A DNA stretch of 54,412 nucleotides from an uncultured Lentisphaerota bacterium (GTDB lineage Bacteria; Verrucomicrobiota; Kiritimatiellia; CAIQIC01): positions 1 to 54,412 of the forward strand of contig CAISWQ010000069.1 in NCBI GenBank assembly GCA_903889245.1. The letters are read 5' to 3'. Below, in pieces: positions 8,424 to 17,446 of the stretch (position 1 is its first letter; each line of letters begins with the position of its first letter). Below the pieces are notes generated by a model, which did not search any database, had not been told where the DNA came from, and saw nothing but the letters and a program-made list of their open reading frames with translations. The position numbers and the translations under genes were made by a program.

Positions 8424-8466
8424 GCGTGACCTCCGGGCACGCTATGAACGCACCCGGAGGTCGCGT
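8424..8466. terminator. Stem-loop between convergent genes, possible bidirectional terminator
   Basis: Arms GACCTCCGGG (8428-8437) and CCCGGAGGTC (8453-8462) pair perfectly, extended outward with one mismatch to 14 bp, around a 15-base loop. Its place between two convergent genes suggests termination, but there is no U-tract on either side. Confidence 0.4.
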
Positions 8467-8487
8467 TCCACCTTTTCAAGCGCGCCT

Positions 8488-8569
8488 TCTTCCACACATT
8501 GGAAACCGGGAAGGATGGATTTTCCCAAGGCTGGAAAACCTTGCGGAATTTTCCCCGAGCCTTGGAACC
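8488..8569. repeat. Palindrome array 3b (three degenerate units)
   Basis: Centres at 8497, 8529 and 8560, spaced 32 and 31 bp; the distance back to the unit at 8403 is 94 bp, about three further periods. Arms have diverged (CCACACATTGG, TTTTCCCAAGGCTGGAAAA, CCGAGCCTTGG). Confidence 0.65.
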
Positions 8570-8668
8570 GCTACACACCGGCTCGGGGAACGGAGCTACA
8601 CCATCTTCGATGTTCATCCTGACCGGGTCGCTGACCCGGCGTTCTTCATCTCGGGAGGCGTGGGAAAC

Positions 8669-9196
8669 TCACAGCCTCCGCTTCTCGAACCACGCGAAGA
8701 GCGCGAGGACGGCAGGGATGAAGAGGGCGATGACCAGCCACGGCGGGACGCCGAGTAACCCGGGGAGGCTGACCTTGCCCAGATCTTTCCACGCGAGAAT
8801 GGTCGTCGTGCAGGTTGGATAGAGTTCGGCGTAGAGCGCAGCGCCGGCCAGCATCCCCAGCACGGCGAAGAGCGCGTGCCAGCGGCCTTCGCCGAGGGCG
8901 CCGACCGCGGTGCCGGGGCAGTAGCCCATCACCGCCCAGCCGACGCCGAACAGCGCGCCGCCAAGCCCGAGCGCGCCAAGGTTTAGCGCCTTGTGGCTCA
9001 TCGTGATGACGTGCAGCGCGGCGAGCAGGTGCAGGCCCACCATGCCAACAAGGATCGCGGAGAGCATGAACTTCAGGATGGTCATGTCGCGCAGTAGCAT
9101 CGCGCCGACCTGTTTCTCGAAGCGCAGCACGCGGCCCTTCTGCAACAGGAAGCCGAAGATGAGGCCGGTGACGAGGCCGAGCAGTTGCTCATTCAT
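8669..9196 (-). CDS. YeeE/YedE-family (DUF6691-like) transporter half, C-terminal partner
   Basis: A 175-residue inner-membrane protein with about four to five helices. The motif GYCPGTAVG carries the conserved Cys of YeeE/YedE thiosulfate/sulfur-compound channels. The family is often a single protein with two halves; here the halves are separate genes. The start ATG 9196 follows GGAGG and overlaps the stop of the upstream partner by 8 bp, indicating translational coupling. Likely role: uptake of thiosulfate or another reduced sulfur species. No sulfurtransferase (TusA/rhodanese) gene is adjacent. Confidence 0.82.
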   Translation of the reverse strand: MNEQLLGLVTGLIFGFLLQKGRVLRFEKQVGAMLLRDMTILKFMLSAILVGMVGLHLLAALHVITMSHKALNLGALGLGGALFGVGWAVMGYCPGTAVGALGEGRWHALFAVLGMLAGAALYAELYPTCTTTILAWKDLGKVSLPGLLGVPPWLVIALFIPAVLALFAWFEKRRL

Positions 9197-9734
9197 GGCG
9201 GCCTCCGCGGTAGAGCAGGTGGGCACAGAGGACGCCGACGCCGAAGAACAGCGCCAGCGCGAGGAAGCCGCTCGCGGAGAGTTGCATCAGGCCGCTCAAG
9301 CCGTGGCCACTCGGGCAACCATCGGCGAGGCGCACGCCGAACATCGCGACCGCGCCGCCAAGGAAGGCCCACACCGCGCGCTTCGCCACCGAGTTGCCGA
9401 AGCGCTGCGCCCAGGTGGGCGGCACACCTTCGAGCTTGAAGCTTTTGTCGGTGAGCGATGAGAGCGCCGCGCCGAGAAAGATGCCGAACACCAGCATGAA
9501 CTGCCATTCCACCCGGACCTTTTCCTTGGTGAAGTAAGCGTTGGCGGTGACGTGCTCCGGCGCAACCTGTTTTTCCACGAGGCCCGCCGCGCGCACGAAC
9601 GTGGTTGAGGTCCCGAGGTAACTGGTTTTACCGAGCACCGCGGTCGTGGCCAGCGCCGAGGCCAGCGCCAGCAGACCCGCCAGCGCGCCGGCGAGATAAG
9701 GGCTCCAGCCTCCGTCTGCTGTTTTCAAATGCAT
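9189..9734 (-). CDS. YeeE/YedE-family transporter half, N-terminal partner
   Basis: A 181-residue membrane protein. The motif GVRLADGCPSGHGLSGLMQLS is the classical YeeE/YedE signature with its conserved Cys. Hydrophobic helices lie near residues 10-35, 75-95, 115-135 and 148-172. AAGGAG precedes ATG 9734. It pairs with the overlapping downstream gene to form one functional transporter. Confidence 0.85.
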   Translation of the reverse strand: MHLKTADGGWSPYLAGALAGLLALASALATTAVLGKTSYLGTSTTFVRAAGLVEKQVAPEHVTANAYFTKEKVRVEWQFMLVFGIFLGAALSSLTDKSFKLEGVPPTWAQRFGNSVAKRAVWAFLGGAVAMFGVRLADGCPSGHGLSGLMQLSASGFLALALFFGVGVLCAHLLYRGGRHE

Positions 9735-9750
9735 CCGCGCTCCTTACGCT

Positions 9751-10305
9751 TCATTTCCGCAGTTCGGCGGCCAGCAGATCATACAGTTCTTCGAGCGCCT
9801 GCGGGATGACCTTGATATCGGCGAAGAGCGGCATGAAGTTGACGTCGCCGTGCCAGCGCGGGACGACGTGCAGGTGCAGGTGATCGCGCAGGCCCGCGCC
9901 GGCGGCGTGGCCGAGGTTGAGGCCGAGGTTAAAGCCGTGCGGATTCATCACCTTGCGCAGCACGGCGACCATTCTCGTCGCCATTTGCATCAGTTCCGCC
10001 TGTTCGGCGGGGCGCAGCGCGGCGAGGTCGGCCGTGTGGCGGCGCGGCGCGATCATCAGGTGGCCGCCGCCGTAGGGATAGCGGTTGAGGCAGACGCAAC
10101 AGGTCTTACCACGAACCAGCAACAGATGCTGGCGATCCTGCGCACGCGGTGCCTTGAGCATGGCGCAGAGGAAGCAACCGAGCGGTTTGTGCGTCTGCTG
10201 TACATAGCGAATGCGCCACGGCGCCCAGAGTGCGCGGGCAGAGGGGGGCGAGGATCGAGGGCCGAGGGTCGTCGGATGCGGGTGTGCTGCCTTTGTCTTC
10301 TTCAT
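9751..10305 (-). CDS. HIT-family nucleotide hydrolase/transferase
   Basis: A 184-residue HIT protein. The triad motif HLHLHVVPRW gives His142, His144 and His146, the last two flanking the catalytic position. The N-terminal LWAPWRIRYV and the CxxC (Cys44-Cys47, followed by CCVC at 69-72) match the bacterial branch related to Ap4A phosphorylases and Fhit-like hydrolases. Likely action: hydrolysis of dinucleoside polyphosphates or AMP conjugates in the cytoplasm. It is divergent from holA, sharing a 114-bp upstream region. AGGA lies four bases before ATG 10305. Confidence 0.9.
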   Translation of the reverse strand: MKKTKAAHPHPTTLGPRSSPPSARALWAPWRIRYVQQTHKPLGCFLCAMLKAPRAQDRQHLLLVRGKTCCVCLNRYPYGGGHLMIAPRRHTADLAALRPAEQAELMQMATRMVAVLRKVMNPHGFNLGLNLGHAAGAGLRDHLHLHVVPRWHGDVNFMPLFADIKVIPQALEELYDLLAAELRK

Positions 10306-10419
10306 GATCCTGATCTTGCTCGTAATCCTGATCGTTCCTGCGGCCCGCCGCTTTCGGGGTTGCGCCCCGTCGTGGAAGCGGGCTAATGTCCGCGCGGATT
10401 ATCGGCAAGGACCAGCGCG

Positions 10420-11556
10420 ATGGCGACACAAAAACAGGCGGGCGCGGGCAAGGCCGCCGGCAATTTTTTTCTGATCCACGGCGAGGACGAGTTCCGCGTC
10501 AAGGCCGCGGCGCGCGCGCGCGTGGACGCGCTCTGTCCGCCGGCCGACCAGGCGTTCGGCCTCGAAATCCTCAATGGCACGGTGGATAACGCCGAGGGTG
10601 CGGCGCTGGTGCTGCGGCGCTGCCTGGGCGCGCTGCGTACGCCGAGTTTCCTCGGCGGCCGCAAGGTCGTCTGGTTGCAGGACGCCAATTTTTTTGCCGA
10701 CACCAACCTCATCAAGGGCGACGCACTCAAGGACGCGCGTGATGGTTTTGCGCAAGAACTGAAGCAGGGCCTCGGCGACGGCTTCGTGCTCGTCATCAGC
10801 GCCGGCAAAGTGGATGGCCGCACGGCCTTCTTCAAGACGTGCAAGGAACTGGCGGCCATCGAAATCTTCGCCGTGGCGGAAAAAAGTTATCAGCAGGAGA
10901 AGCCTGCGCTCGAGTGGGCGGGCGAATGTTTCCGCAAGGCCGGGTTGCGGGTGTCCGGCGAACTGCTCAAGGCTTTTCTTGACCGCGCCGGCTACGACAC
11001 GCGCCAGATCATCACCGAGGTCGAGAAACTCTCCGTCTATCTCGGTGCGCGCAAGGAAATCACCGCGGAGGACATAGCCCTGCTCGTTTCGCCGGCGCGT
11101 GAGTCAGAAAACTGGGATCTGCCCAACGCCGCAGGTCACCGCCAGTTACAGCGGGCGCTGGATATTCTGCGGCAGTTGCTTTTCCAGGGCGAAAGCGAGG
11201 TCCCGCTCATCATCGGCCTCGAAAATCTGTGGCGCGATTTGTTGATCCTGCGCGGCTGTCTGGATCGTGGCTGGTTGCGCCTGTCTTCTGATGGCTGGAA
11301 AACCGAGGCGCAGTGGAGTACCGCGCCGGAGGTGGAGGCCGCGCTGGGCAGCCTCGACAAGGACCCGCGCAAGATTCATCCGTTCCGCGTCATCAAGCTG
11401 GTGGAGCAAGCCCGGAAATTTTCCAGCAGCGAACTCCAGCGCGCGCTGGCCGAGACGCTCGCCACGCACGAGCGGATGGTCTCCGGCAGCGGGGCGCCGG
11501 ATGTGCTGCTGGAAATGTTGCTGGTGAAACTACTACGGCCCACAGGAAGCAAGTAA
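10420..11556 (+). CDS. holA: DNA polymerase III subunit delta
   Basis: A 378-residue protein matching the clamp-loader delta subunit: the N-terminal Walker-like segment FFLIHGEDEFRVKAAARARV (16-36), a conserved RKVVWLQDANFF strand, then the helical domain (SGELLKAFLDRAGYDTRQIITEVEKLSVY) and the C-terminal collar (LLRPTGSK end). Delta opens the beta clamp during loading. Length is slightly above the usual 330-350. AAGGA lies nine bases before ATG 10420. It is followed after 11 bp by a small membrane protein gene, probably co-transcribed. Confidence 0.88.
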   Translation: MATQKQAGAGKAAGNFFLIHGEDEFRVKAAARARVDALCPPADQAFGLEILNGTVDNAEGAALVLRRCLGALRTPSFLGGRKVVWLQDANFFADTNLIKGDALKDARDGFAQELKQGLGDGFVLVISAGKVDGRTAFFKTCKELAAIEIFAVAEKSYQQEKPALEWAGECFRKAGLRVSGELLKAFLDRAGYDTRQIITEVEKLSVYLGARKEITAEDIALLVSPARESENWDLPNAAGHRQLQRALDILRQLLFQGESEVPLIIGLENLWRDLLILRGCLDRGWLRLSSDGWKTEAQWSTAPEVEAALGSLDKDPRKIHPFRVIKLVEQARKFSSSELQRALAETLATHERMVSGSGAPDVLLEMLLVKLLRPTGSK

Positions 11557-11567
11557 AGGAGTACGTC

Positions 11568-11906
11568 ATGAATCAACTGTTATCGAGCCTGGCTTGGGTG
11601 GTGCCAGCGTTCATCGTCGGTATTACCGGTTTGGTTCTGGCGATCAGCAGGTGGTCGCGCCATCCGCAAGCCTCGCTGCTGGTCACGCTGGGCATCGGTG
11701 TGAGTTTGGTCACCCATGTGATCCAAATGGTGCTCTATGCCCTCGTCTTGCCCAAGCTCATGGCTTCCACCGGCCATGCCAACGCCGGGCTGGTCTATGG
11801 GATCACAGGCTTTGTCTTCTCCCTGTTCTATCAGGCTGGCGTTCTGCTGCTGATCCTCGCGGCGTTCGCCAACCGCAAACCGGCAGCCCCACCACAGAGG
11901 CAATGA
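11568..11906 (+). CDS. Small hydrophobic membrane protein, unknown function
   Basis: A 112-residue protein with three predicted membrane helices (about 8-27, 38-62 and 74-100) and a short Pro/Gln-rich tail. AAAGGAG precedes ATG 11568. No family is recognised. It lies 11 bp after holA and ends three bases before the stop of the convergent coiled-coil gene, so the two genes abut tail to tail. Confidence 0.7.
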   Translation: MNQLLSSLAWVVPAFIVGITGLVLAISRWSRHPQASLLVTLGIGVSLVTHVIQMVLYALVLPKLMASTGHANAGLVYGITGFVFSLFYQAGVLLLILAAFANRKPAAPPQRQ

Positions 11907-11909
11907 GGC

Positions 11910-12965
11910 TTACTGGGTGGCAGGAGCGGTGGCGGGAGCGCCGCCGAGCCCGGGCACGGCCTGGAAGATGAAGTTGGCGGCCATCTGGCCGGCCTGCGCG
12001 CCGACACCGCCGAAGAACGCGCCGCCCGCGGCGGTGATGGTGGCACCGACGATGCCCTTGAGCTTGGCGCTCCAACTATCCTTCTCCTGCTCGATCGCCT
12101 GCTTCTCGTTGTCGGCCAGCCGCTGCGCGTGGTTCTTCATGGCCTCGGCTTCGGCGGATGCCTCGGCCTGTTTCTTGGAGGCATATTCCTGCTCGGCAGC
12201 CTGCCGCTCGGCGGCGACCTGCGCCATCGCCTCCTGGGCCTCCTTGACTGCGCGTTCGCGCCGTTCCTTGCGCTGCGCGCCGAAGGCCTCCAGCGGATTG
12301 CTCCCCGGCGCAGCCTCGTCCTCGGGCTTGAATTCCGGCATCGGCGCTTCGGCGCTGGCGAGCTGCTGCGCGACGGTCTTCTGCGGCGGCGGCGCGACGC
12401 GCGCGTCCGAAACCGCCAAGGCCGCGGTGGCGTCGCGCGCGAGCCACACGTTCAGCGGCGGCATGTTCGGCGTGCGGCTTTTCAACTGCAACCAGGTCTG
12501 GACGTCGGCGAGAAATTTCGAGCTGGCCTGGATGTCCGGTTGCAGCCAGGCGTTCAAGCCCAGTTGCCGCAGTGCGGCGTAATCGGCGGGCAAGGGGGGA
12601 CGCGCGCCGAGGACGCCGCAGAGTTCGCGCAGATAACCCGCATCATTGTTCTTTTCCGCCTCGGTATAGGTGGCAAAAAACTGCTCAAACTTCGGGCGGC
12701 CCTGCTCGCCGAAGTGCAGCACAAGATCCTGCCGGACCACCTCCATGCGCTGACCGTTCCAACCCGTCACCGCGGCCTGCACCGCGGCAGCATCGCTCTT
12801 GGGCAACGGCGCGGTCATGGTCTGCACCTGCGCAGCAACCTGCTGCGTGAGAAGGTAGCGGTAGTAGGAGCGCAGCAGCACAACGGCGTCGGGCGCCCGC
12901 GCGACCATGGCGCAGATCGGCGCAACACACGTGAACAGCAGCATCACACTCATCCATTTTTTCAT
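11910..12965 (-). CDS. Exported coiled-coil protein with glycine-zipper C-terminus
   Basis: A 351-residue protein with a Sec signal peptide (1-20, MKKWMSVMLLFTCVAPICA). A mostly helical region follows to about residue 230, then a charged coiled coil (about 235-305, rich in KERRERAVKEAQEAM-type heptads). The C-terminal stretch is small-residue-rich (GATITAAGGAFFGGVGAQAG), resembling the glycine-zipper segments of the four paralogues upstream. The function is unknown. It is the last gene of the ten-gene minus-strand locus and starts 19 bp after the preceding lipoprotein gene, with GGGAG as ribosome site. Confidence 0.75.
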   Translation of the reverse strand: MKKWMSVMLLFTCVAPICAMVARAPDAVVLLRSYYRYLLTQQVAAQVQTMTAPLPKSDAAAVQAAVTGWNGQRMEVVRQDLVLHFGEQGRPKFEQFFATYTEAEKNNDAGYLRELCGVLGARPPLPADYAALRQLGLNAWLQPDIQASSKFLADVQTWLQLKSRTPNMPPLNVWLARDATAALAVSDARVAPPPQKTVAQQLASAEAPMPEFKPEDEAAPGSNPLEAFGAQRKERRERAVKEAQEAMAQVAAERQAAEQEYASKKQAEASAEAEAMKNHAQRLADNEKQAIEQEKDSWSAKLKGIVGATITAAGGAFFGGVGAQAGQMAANFIFQAVPGLGGAPATAPATQ

Positions 12966-12984
12966 GGCACAACTCCCGGCGGTC

Positions 12985-13935
12985 TCACTGCGCCGCAACG
13001 GCGCGGAGGTCCACCTTGCCCGCACTGACGTTGAGCACCTGCAGCTTGAGCCCCTGCGGCGGCTTGAGCACGAGGGTCTCGGAAAACTCCTCGGCCGCAA
13101 GCGTGCTCTCGAGGTCGAACATCACCATGCCCGCGGTGTAATTACGCTGCACGATATTCTGGGCCTTGGTGCCCAGCCCGTGTAGCATCTCGCGCAGGGC
13201 CTTCAGCTTCCAGATCTGGTCCACGCCGCCGATGGTGAGCGAGATGCGTGTCAGCGCCAGTTCGCTGCCGCCGACGCCGCCGCTCTTCTCCCACGCCTCG
13301 ATCATCGCGGGGATCAGCGACTCGAAACTCTTCTGCCCGGCGGCGCGCAGCGCCTTGGCGCTGCCGCCGATGTCATCAAGCGCGACGACGGACACATCCT
13401 CGGAGGCCGAGGCGAGCGTCGCGGCGTTATCGGTGCGCACCGCGCGCAGCGTGGTGACGGCCTGGTAGGTGCGCAGGTTGCTATCGGCGATGCGCCGCGC
13501 GGAGGGCTTGGCGACGGCCTCGCCCATGATGACCACGTCGGCGCCGAACTGCATACCGAGCGCGGCCGCGCCGCGCGGGTCGCCGGCCATCTTCAGGAGC
13601 TGCTGGCTCTTGGCGATGTTGGCCTTGACCATGTCCTGGTCCACGACCGGGATGTTTTGCTGGAGCAGCAGCTTGGCGGCGAGCGCCTCGACCTCGGCGG
13701 TGGGGATCGAGCCGAGACTTTTCTCGTCCACCATCATCAGCACGCGCGGCAGCCGCGAGGTGGCGCGCAGCTTGATGCGGCCCTCGGCGCCAACCTCACC
13801 CGCCCCCGCCGCACCGCCTTCGCGGATAACCACGGTCTGGGTCGAGGTGCACCCGGCCATCAAGCCAAGCAACAACACGCCCATGAACCGCCGGCCCTGT
13901 CCCGCCAGCCCTGATTTTTGCCGCCTCTGCTTCAT
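12985..13935 (-). CDS. Exported lipoprotein with CsgG/FlgT-like alpha/beta domain
   Basis: A 316-residue protein with a lipoprotein signal and lipobox LMAGC. The next about 200 residues follow the pattern of CsgG/FlgT/LPP20-type domains: a strand RVLMMVDE, a helix with VPVVDQDMVKAN, then GADVVIMGEAVA and a following strand/helix. The C-terminal part (ETLVLKPPQGLKLQVLNV) may be a separate beta domain. Function unknown; assembly or outer-membrane association is plausible given two CsgG-like neighbours. GGAGG precedes ATG 13935; palindrome array 4 lies directly upstream. Confidence 0.6.
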   Translation of the reverse strand: MKQRRQKSGLAGQGRRFMGVLLLGLMAGCTSTQTVVIREGGAAGAGEVGAEGRIKLRATSRLPRVLMMVDEKSLGSIPTAEVEALAAKLLLQQNIPVVDQDMVKANIAKSQQLLKMAGDPRGAAALGMQFGADVVIMGEAVAKPSARRIADSNLRTYQAVTTLRAVRTDNAATLASASEDVSVVALDDIGGSAKALRAAGQKSFESLIPAMIEAWEKSGGVGGSELALTRISLTIGGVDQIWKLKALREMLHGLGTKAQNIVQRNYTAGMVMFDLESTLAAEEFSETLVLKPPQGLKLQVLNVSAGKVDLRAVAAQ

Positions 13936-13950
13936 AGCGCCTCCGTCAGA

Positions 13951-14031
13951 TTTCCAAGACTTGGAACATGTGCTGCCCTGTTTTTCCAAGGTTTGGAAAA
14001 GCCCGCGCCGTTTTTCCCAGGCCCTGGAAAA
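13951..14031. repeat. Palindrome array 4 (three units)
   Basis: Centres at 13959, 13991 and 14022, spaced 32 and 31 bp. Cores vary: CCAAGACTTGG, CCAAGGTTTGG and CCAGGCCCTGG, the last keeping pairing through paired changes. It occupies the whole gap between two co-directional genes of the locus. Confidence 0.9.
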
Positions 14032-14040
14032 CCGTAGCCA

Positions 14041-14607
14041 TCAGTTCCATTTCTGATACAGCCCGCTCATCATCTCGTGGACAATCGCCCGGGCGTGCTC
14101 CGGCATGGTGACGTCCTTGCTGTCCGCGCGCTTGGCAAGGTCCACGCTCCAGATGATCTTGCTGTTCTTACAGTCAATCATGCGCGCAGTGACGCCGACG
14201 ACGGGATAGGGATGGCCGCGCTGGGCGACCGTCGCGTATTCATCCACGGTGCCGATAATGACGCCATCGGCGCCGAGCATGTTGCCGACCTCGGCGGCGC
14301 GCGAGGCGGAGAGACCGGCGAGCGCGAGCTCGGACTCGCTCAAGACCTGCGCCATGCGGCCGCGCTCGACCAATTCATATTTGCCGGAGCGCAGAATCTC
14401 GGTGACGAACAGATCGGAGACGGAGGTGCCAATCAACTCGGTCTGACCCTTGAAAGGCATGACCGCCACCTTGGTGATGGCGCCACGCGCCGGCGAGACG
14501 AAAACATTGGCGCGGCTGCGGCTGCCGCCAAAATATTCCTGCTCCGGCGTGGCACAACCCAGCCATCCCATCGCCAGCACAGCCACCAGCAGATTACGTT
14601 TGCTCAT
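14041..14607 (-). CDS. Stand-alone CsgG-like lipoprotein
   Basis: A 188-residue lipoprotein (signal MSKRNLLVAVLAMGWLGC) with a CsgG-type domain: KVAVMPFKGQTELIGTSVSD, the helix of LFVTEILRSGKYELVERGRM, a Gln/Glu helix QVLSESELALAG, and GADGVIIGTVDEYATV. CsgG forms the outer-membrane export channel for curli; shorter relatives such as LpoB regulate cell-wall synthases. The protein lacks the long beta-hairpins of true CsgG (about 260 residues), so pore formation is doubtful. It is a close paralogue of the N-terminal domain of the FN3 protein encoded at 30092-34342, sharing long identical runs. Confidence 0.8.
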   Translation of the reverse strand: MSKRNLLVAVLAMGWLGCATPEQEYFGGSRSRANVFVSPARGAITKVAVMPFKGQTELIGTSVSDLFVTEILRSGKYELVERGRMAQVLSESELALAGLSASRAAEVGNMLGADGVIIGTVDEYATVAQRGHPYPVVGVTARMIDCKNSKIIWSVDLAKRADSKDVTMPEHARAIVHEMMSGLYQKWN

Positions 14608-14622
14608 AGACGGTTCCTCGGT

Positions 14623-15894
14623 TCAGCGAATATAGCCGACACACTTGGGGCAACCGGTCAGCGCGCCCCGGCCATAATATTTCCCATGGCGCGGGCAAGA
14701 CTGAACCCAGTGCATGGGACTACCCGCCTGCACGCCTTCGCCCAGCGCAGCCTTGGTCTCCAGCGTCTTGACGCCCTTTTGGAAAACTTCCGCGTCAACA
14801 TGGTACTGCGGTTGCGCGATGCGGCGGTCCCGACCTGCGGCCTGTTGCTGCATGTTTGGCAGACTCACCGCCGGACCGGTGTTCGGGATGGCCGGCCGGC
14901 CTTCGGTCTGGTACTGCTTGGGCGGCAGATAGGGTTTGCCATCGGTCTGATATCTCGTATTCGGGACGTAGGCGCGCTTGCTGGCCGAGCGGAACGCGCT
15001 CATCTCGGCGGCAGCTTCCATGTTGGCGGATACCGGCGCGGCCGCCGGCGCATCAACAGGCGGCGCGCCCACAGCCGGAGTGGCCGCCGGCGCCGCACCG
15101 CCACCGCCAAAAATCTGTCCGGCTGCCGCGCTGGCCCCAGCCGTCGCATCACCAGCGCCACTGCCAATGCTGCCACCGCTACCCGGGGCCGAACCCGCCA
15201 CGCCGCGCATACGGCCGGCCGCACCGCCGCCGATCGCCTGACCCGCAGCCTGCGCGCCTTGCTGAACACTTTGCACCAAACTATCGCCCAGCACAGCACC
15301 CATGCCGCCCGCGGCCTGCTGCGACGCTGCGCTAGCCGCGTCCTGCTGCCGCTGCGCCAGCGCCGAGGCGCCGGCTTGATTACGAAGATTCTGCGCCTCG
15401 CGCAGCTTGGCTTCGCTCTCGCGCGCAGCGTTGTCCATCTCCTGTTGAACCTTGACCAAGCCCAGGGACGACATCGCCTTCGCCGAAGCTTCGGCATCGC
15501 GCCCCTTGGAGAAATTCTGCAGCACCGCACTCCCGCCCACCGCTACGTTCGCCGGCAGGGGCGCCGCCTCGGCTTCCGCCAGAGTATGCGCTGACGCAGC
15601 CGGTGGCGCCGCAGGCACCACCATGTTCATTTTCTTGACCTCGGCAATAGTCAGTCCGCGCTGATTCCACTCGAGCAGATGCTGGATGGATGGCTTACGT
15701 TCCGCCGGTGTATTGCCATCATTGAGCATATCCAGCAGGGCTCCGCGTTCCGCTGTTAGTTGCCGGATATGGGTATCGCCACCCCTGGCTTCAGTTTCAG
15801 GCACGCCTTGTGCGTACCCCTGCCCCAGCGACCACCACAACAGCCCCAACCCTGCCACCACTAAGCGCCAGCCCTGATTGCCTGTTGTTTTCAT
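14623..15894 (-). CDS. Exported paralogue P1: helical region, glycine zipper, zinc-binding tail
   Basis: A 423-residue protein with a signal peptide (1-29). The shared architecture is: helix with LTAERGALLDML (45-57), LLEWNQRG (73-80), LAEAEAAPLPANVAVGG (105-121), FSKGRDAEAS (128-137), a charged helix RESEAKLREAQ (158-168), and a Gln/Ala/Gly segment with glycine-zipper spacing (GAQAAGQAIGGGAAG, 213-227). A Gly/Ala/Pro variable region leads to a C-terminal C-x2-H...C-x2-C motif (Cys400, His403, Cys415, Cys418; CPRHGKYYGRG then GCPKC). The function is unknown. It is the last of four tandem paralogues, and the next gene, csgG-like, starts 15 bp downstream. The start uses GAGG before ATG 15894. 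Confidence 0.8.
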   Translation of the reverse strand: MKTTGNQGWRLVVAGLGLLWWSLGQGYAQGVPETEARGGDTHIRQLTAERGALLDMLNDGNTPAERKPSIQHLLEWNQRGLTIAEVKKMNMVVPAAPPAASAHTLAEAEAAPLPANVAVGGSAVLQNFSKGRDAEASAKAMSSLGLVKVQQEMDNAARESEAKLREAQNLRNQAGASALAQRQQDAASAASQQAAGGMGAVLGDSLVQSVQQGAQAAGQAIGGGAAGRMRGVAGSAPGSGGSIGSGAGDATAGASAAAGQIFGGGGAAPAATPAVGAPPVDAPAAAPVSANMEAAAEMSAFRSASKRAYVPNTRYQTDGKPYLPPKQYQTEGRPAIPNTGPAVSLPNMQQQAAGRDRRIAQPQYHVDAEVFQKGVKTLETKAALGEGVQAGSPMHWVQSCPRHGKYYGRGALTGCPKCVGYIR

Positions 15895-15973
15895 TTTGCC
15901 TCGCGGCTGCATCCTATACACTTCACCCTTCTTCTGAAATCCCTTTTATGACCCGGCCTGGAATATTTTCCAT

Positions 15974-17350
15974 TCACTTGGCATCCCGGATGATCCATTT
16001 CTTGCACTTGGGACAACCTGTAATGGGCCCCTGCCCTCCGTACGCGCCATGACTGGGACAAACCGCATCCCACATCATGTACTTCTCCTGCTCGCACCGC
16101 GGACAGGCGGTGCCTCTGCTGATGTCGCCACCATATTTACCATGCTTGGGACAAACTGCGTCGAACAGGCCGCGTACGCGGCCTGCCGCAGCCCCTGATG
16201 TCCGCAACGCGCCGGCGGCGCCGCTACCCGCCACAATCCGATCCGCGGCTGGGCGCGCGGCCACGCCCCCCGCGCTGGCACCCGCACCCGCCACATTCCG
16301 ATGGCCCGTCGGATATTCATCTCTTCGTATCGTCTGGGCCCGCCGCGTACCGCTCGCAGATTCGGGTCCCGCGCCCTGCACCCGTTGCCACGGCTCCGGC
16401 CCATCGAGCCGCTTGCCGACGGCGCGCTTCGCGCTGCCCTCGCCCATCGCGCTGGCCTCAAAGCCGATGGTCGCGGGCACTGGATTGGCCACGGGTTCTG
16501 CCCCGCCGCCTTGTCCGCTGCCAACCGCGGCCGGCGCAGCAGACGCACCGCCCCCGAAGATTTGTCCGGCGGCCGTGCTTGCGCCGACCGCATCGCCAGC
16601 GCCACCGCCGATGGCGCCGCCAGCGCCCGAGGCAGAGCCCGCCACACCGCTCATGCGCCCGGCCGCACCGCCACCAATCGCCTGGCCGGCGGCCTGCGCT
16701 CCCTGCTGCACACTCTGCACGAGGCTCTCGCCCATCACCGCGCCAAGTCCGCCCGCGGCCTGCTGCGAGGCCGCGCTCGCCGCGTCCTGCTGGCGCTGCG
16801 CCAGCGCCGAGGCGCCCGCTGCGTTGCGGACCTGCTGCGCCTCGCGCAGCTTCGCCTCGCTCTCGCGCGTGGCATTCTCCATCTCCTGCTGTGTCTTCAC
16901 CAAGCCGAGCGACGCCGATGAACGCGCCGCGGCTTCCGCATCACGCCCCTTGGAAAAATTCTGGAGCAAGGCGCCACTGCCCACATTGACGTTGGCGGGG
17001 AGCGGCGCGGCCTCGGCTTCCGCCAGATTGTTGGGGGGCGGCGTGGTGGCCGCCACGGCCGGCGGTGCGGAAGGTGCCATCAAGGCCTGCCGCTGTTTGA
17101 ACTCGCCGATAGTCATACCACGCGTGTTCCATTCGAGCAGTTGCTGGATCAAGGCCCGCTTCTCCGCCGGCGTGTTCGCATCGTCCAGCATCGCCTGCAA
17201 GGCCGCGCGCTCGGCGGTCAACTGTTGCGCGTGCAAGGCCGCGCCCTCGCCTTCAACACCGGCCGCCGCCTGTGCCTGCGCCGGCGGCAGGCTCATCAAC
17301 AACTGGCCCAAGGCCCAACACGCACACAAAACCATCCCGTTCATTTTCAT
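15974..17350 (-). CDS. Exported paralogue P2
   Basis: A 458-residue protein with signal peptide ending near AQAQA (about 27). The first about 250 residues follow P1 closely, with nearly identical runs in the helix and glycine-zipper part (ASALAQRQQDAASAASQQAA; GESLVQSVQQGAQAAGQAIG). The middle (about 250-380) is unrelated in detail to the other copies. The tail carries two CPxHGxYGG...CPxC units, one about 40 residues after the other. GAGGTGAG precedes ATG 17350. Confidence 0.8.
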   Translation of the reverse strand: MKMNGMVLCACWALGQLLMSLPPAQAQAAAGVEGEGAALHAQQLTAERAALQAMLDDANTPAEKRALIQQLLEWNTRGMTIGEFKQRQALMAPSAPPAVAATTPPPNNLAEAEAAPLPANVNVGSGALLQNFSKGRDAEAAARSSASLGLVKTQQEMENATRESEAKLREAQQVRNAAGASALAQRQQDAASAASQQAAGGLGAVMGESLVQSVQQGAQAAGQAIGGGAAGRMSGVAGSASGAGGAIGGGAGDAVGASTAAGQIFGGGASAAPAAVGSGQGGGAEPVANPVPATIGFEASAMGEGSAKRAVGKRLDGPEPWQRVQGAGPESASGTRRAQTIRRDEYPTGHRNVAGAGASAGGVAARPAADRIVAGSGAAGALRTSGAAAGRVRGLFDAVCPKHGKYGGDISRGTACPRCEQEKYMMWDAVCPSHGAYGGQGPITGCPKCKKWIIRDAK

Positions 17351-17378
17351 TTTCTCACCTCACCCTTGCGCCTCATCA

Positions 17379-17425
17379 TTTCCAAGCCTTGGAAAATTCA
17401 TCCCTCTTTTTCCCAAACCCTGGAA
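17379..17425. repeat. Palindrome array 5 (two units)
   Basis: Centres at 17387 (CCAAGCCTTGG) and 17418 (CCAAACCCTGG), spaced 31 bp, in the 96-bp gap between paralogues P3 and P2. Confidence 0.88.
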
Positions 17426-17446
17426 CCTCATCACCAGCCATGGTTT

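Larger units (their letters stand above)
8337..8668. other. Convergent intergenic region with palindromes and a stem-loop
   Basis: This 332-bp gap holds no credible gene. It contains five members of the palindrome family and one separate stem-loop at 8424-8466. The last 100 bases before the YeeE stop show nothing recognisable. Confidence 0.7.
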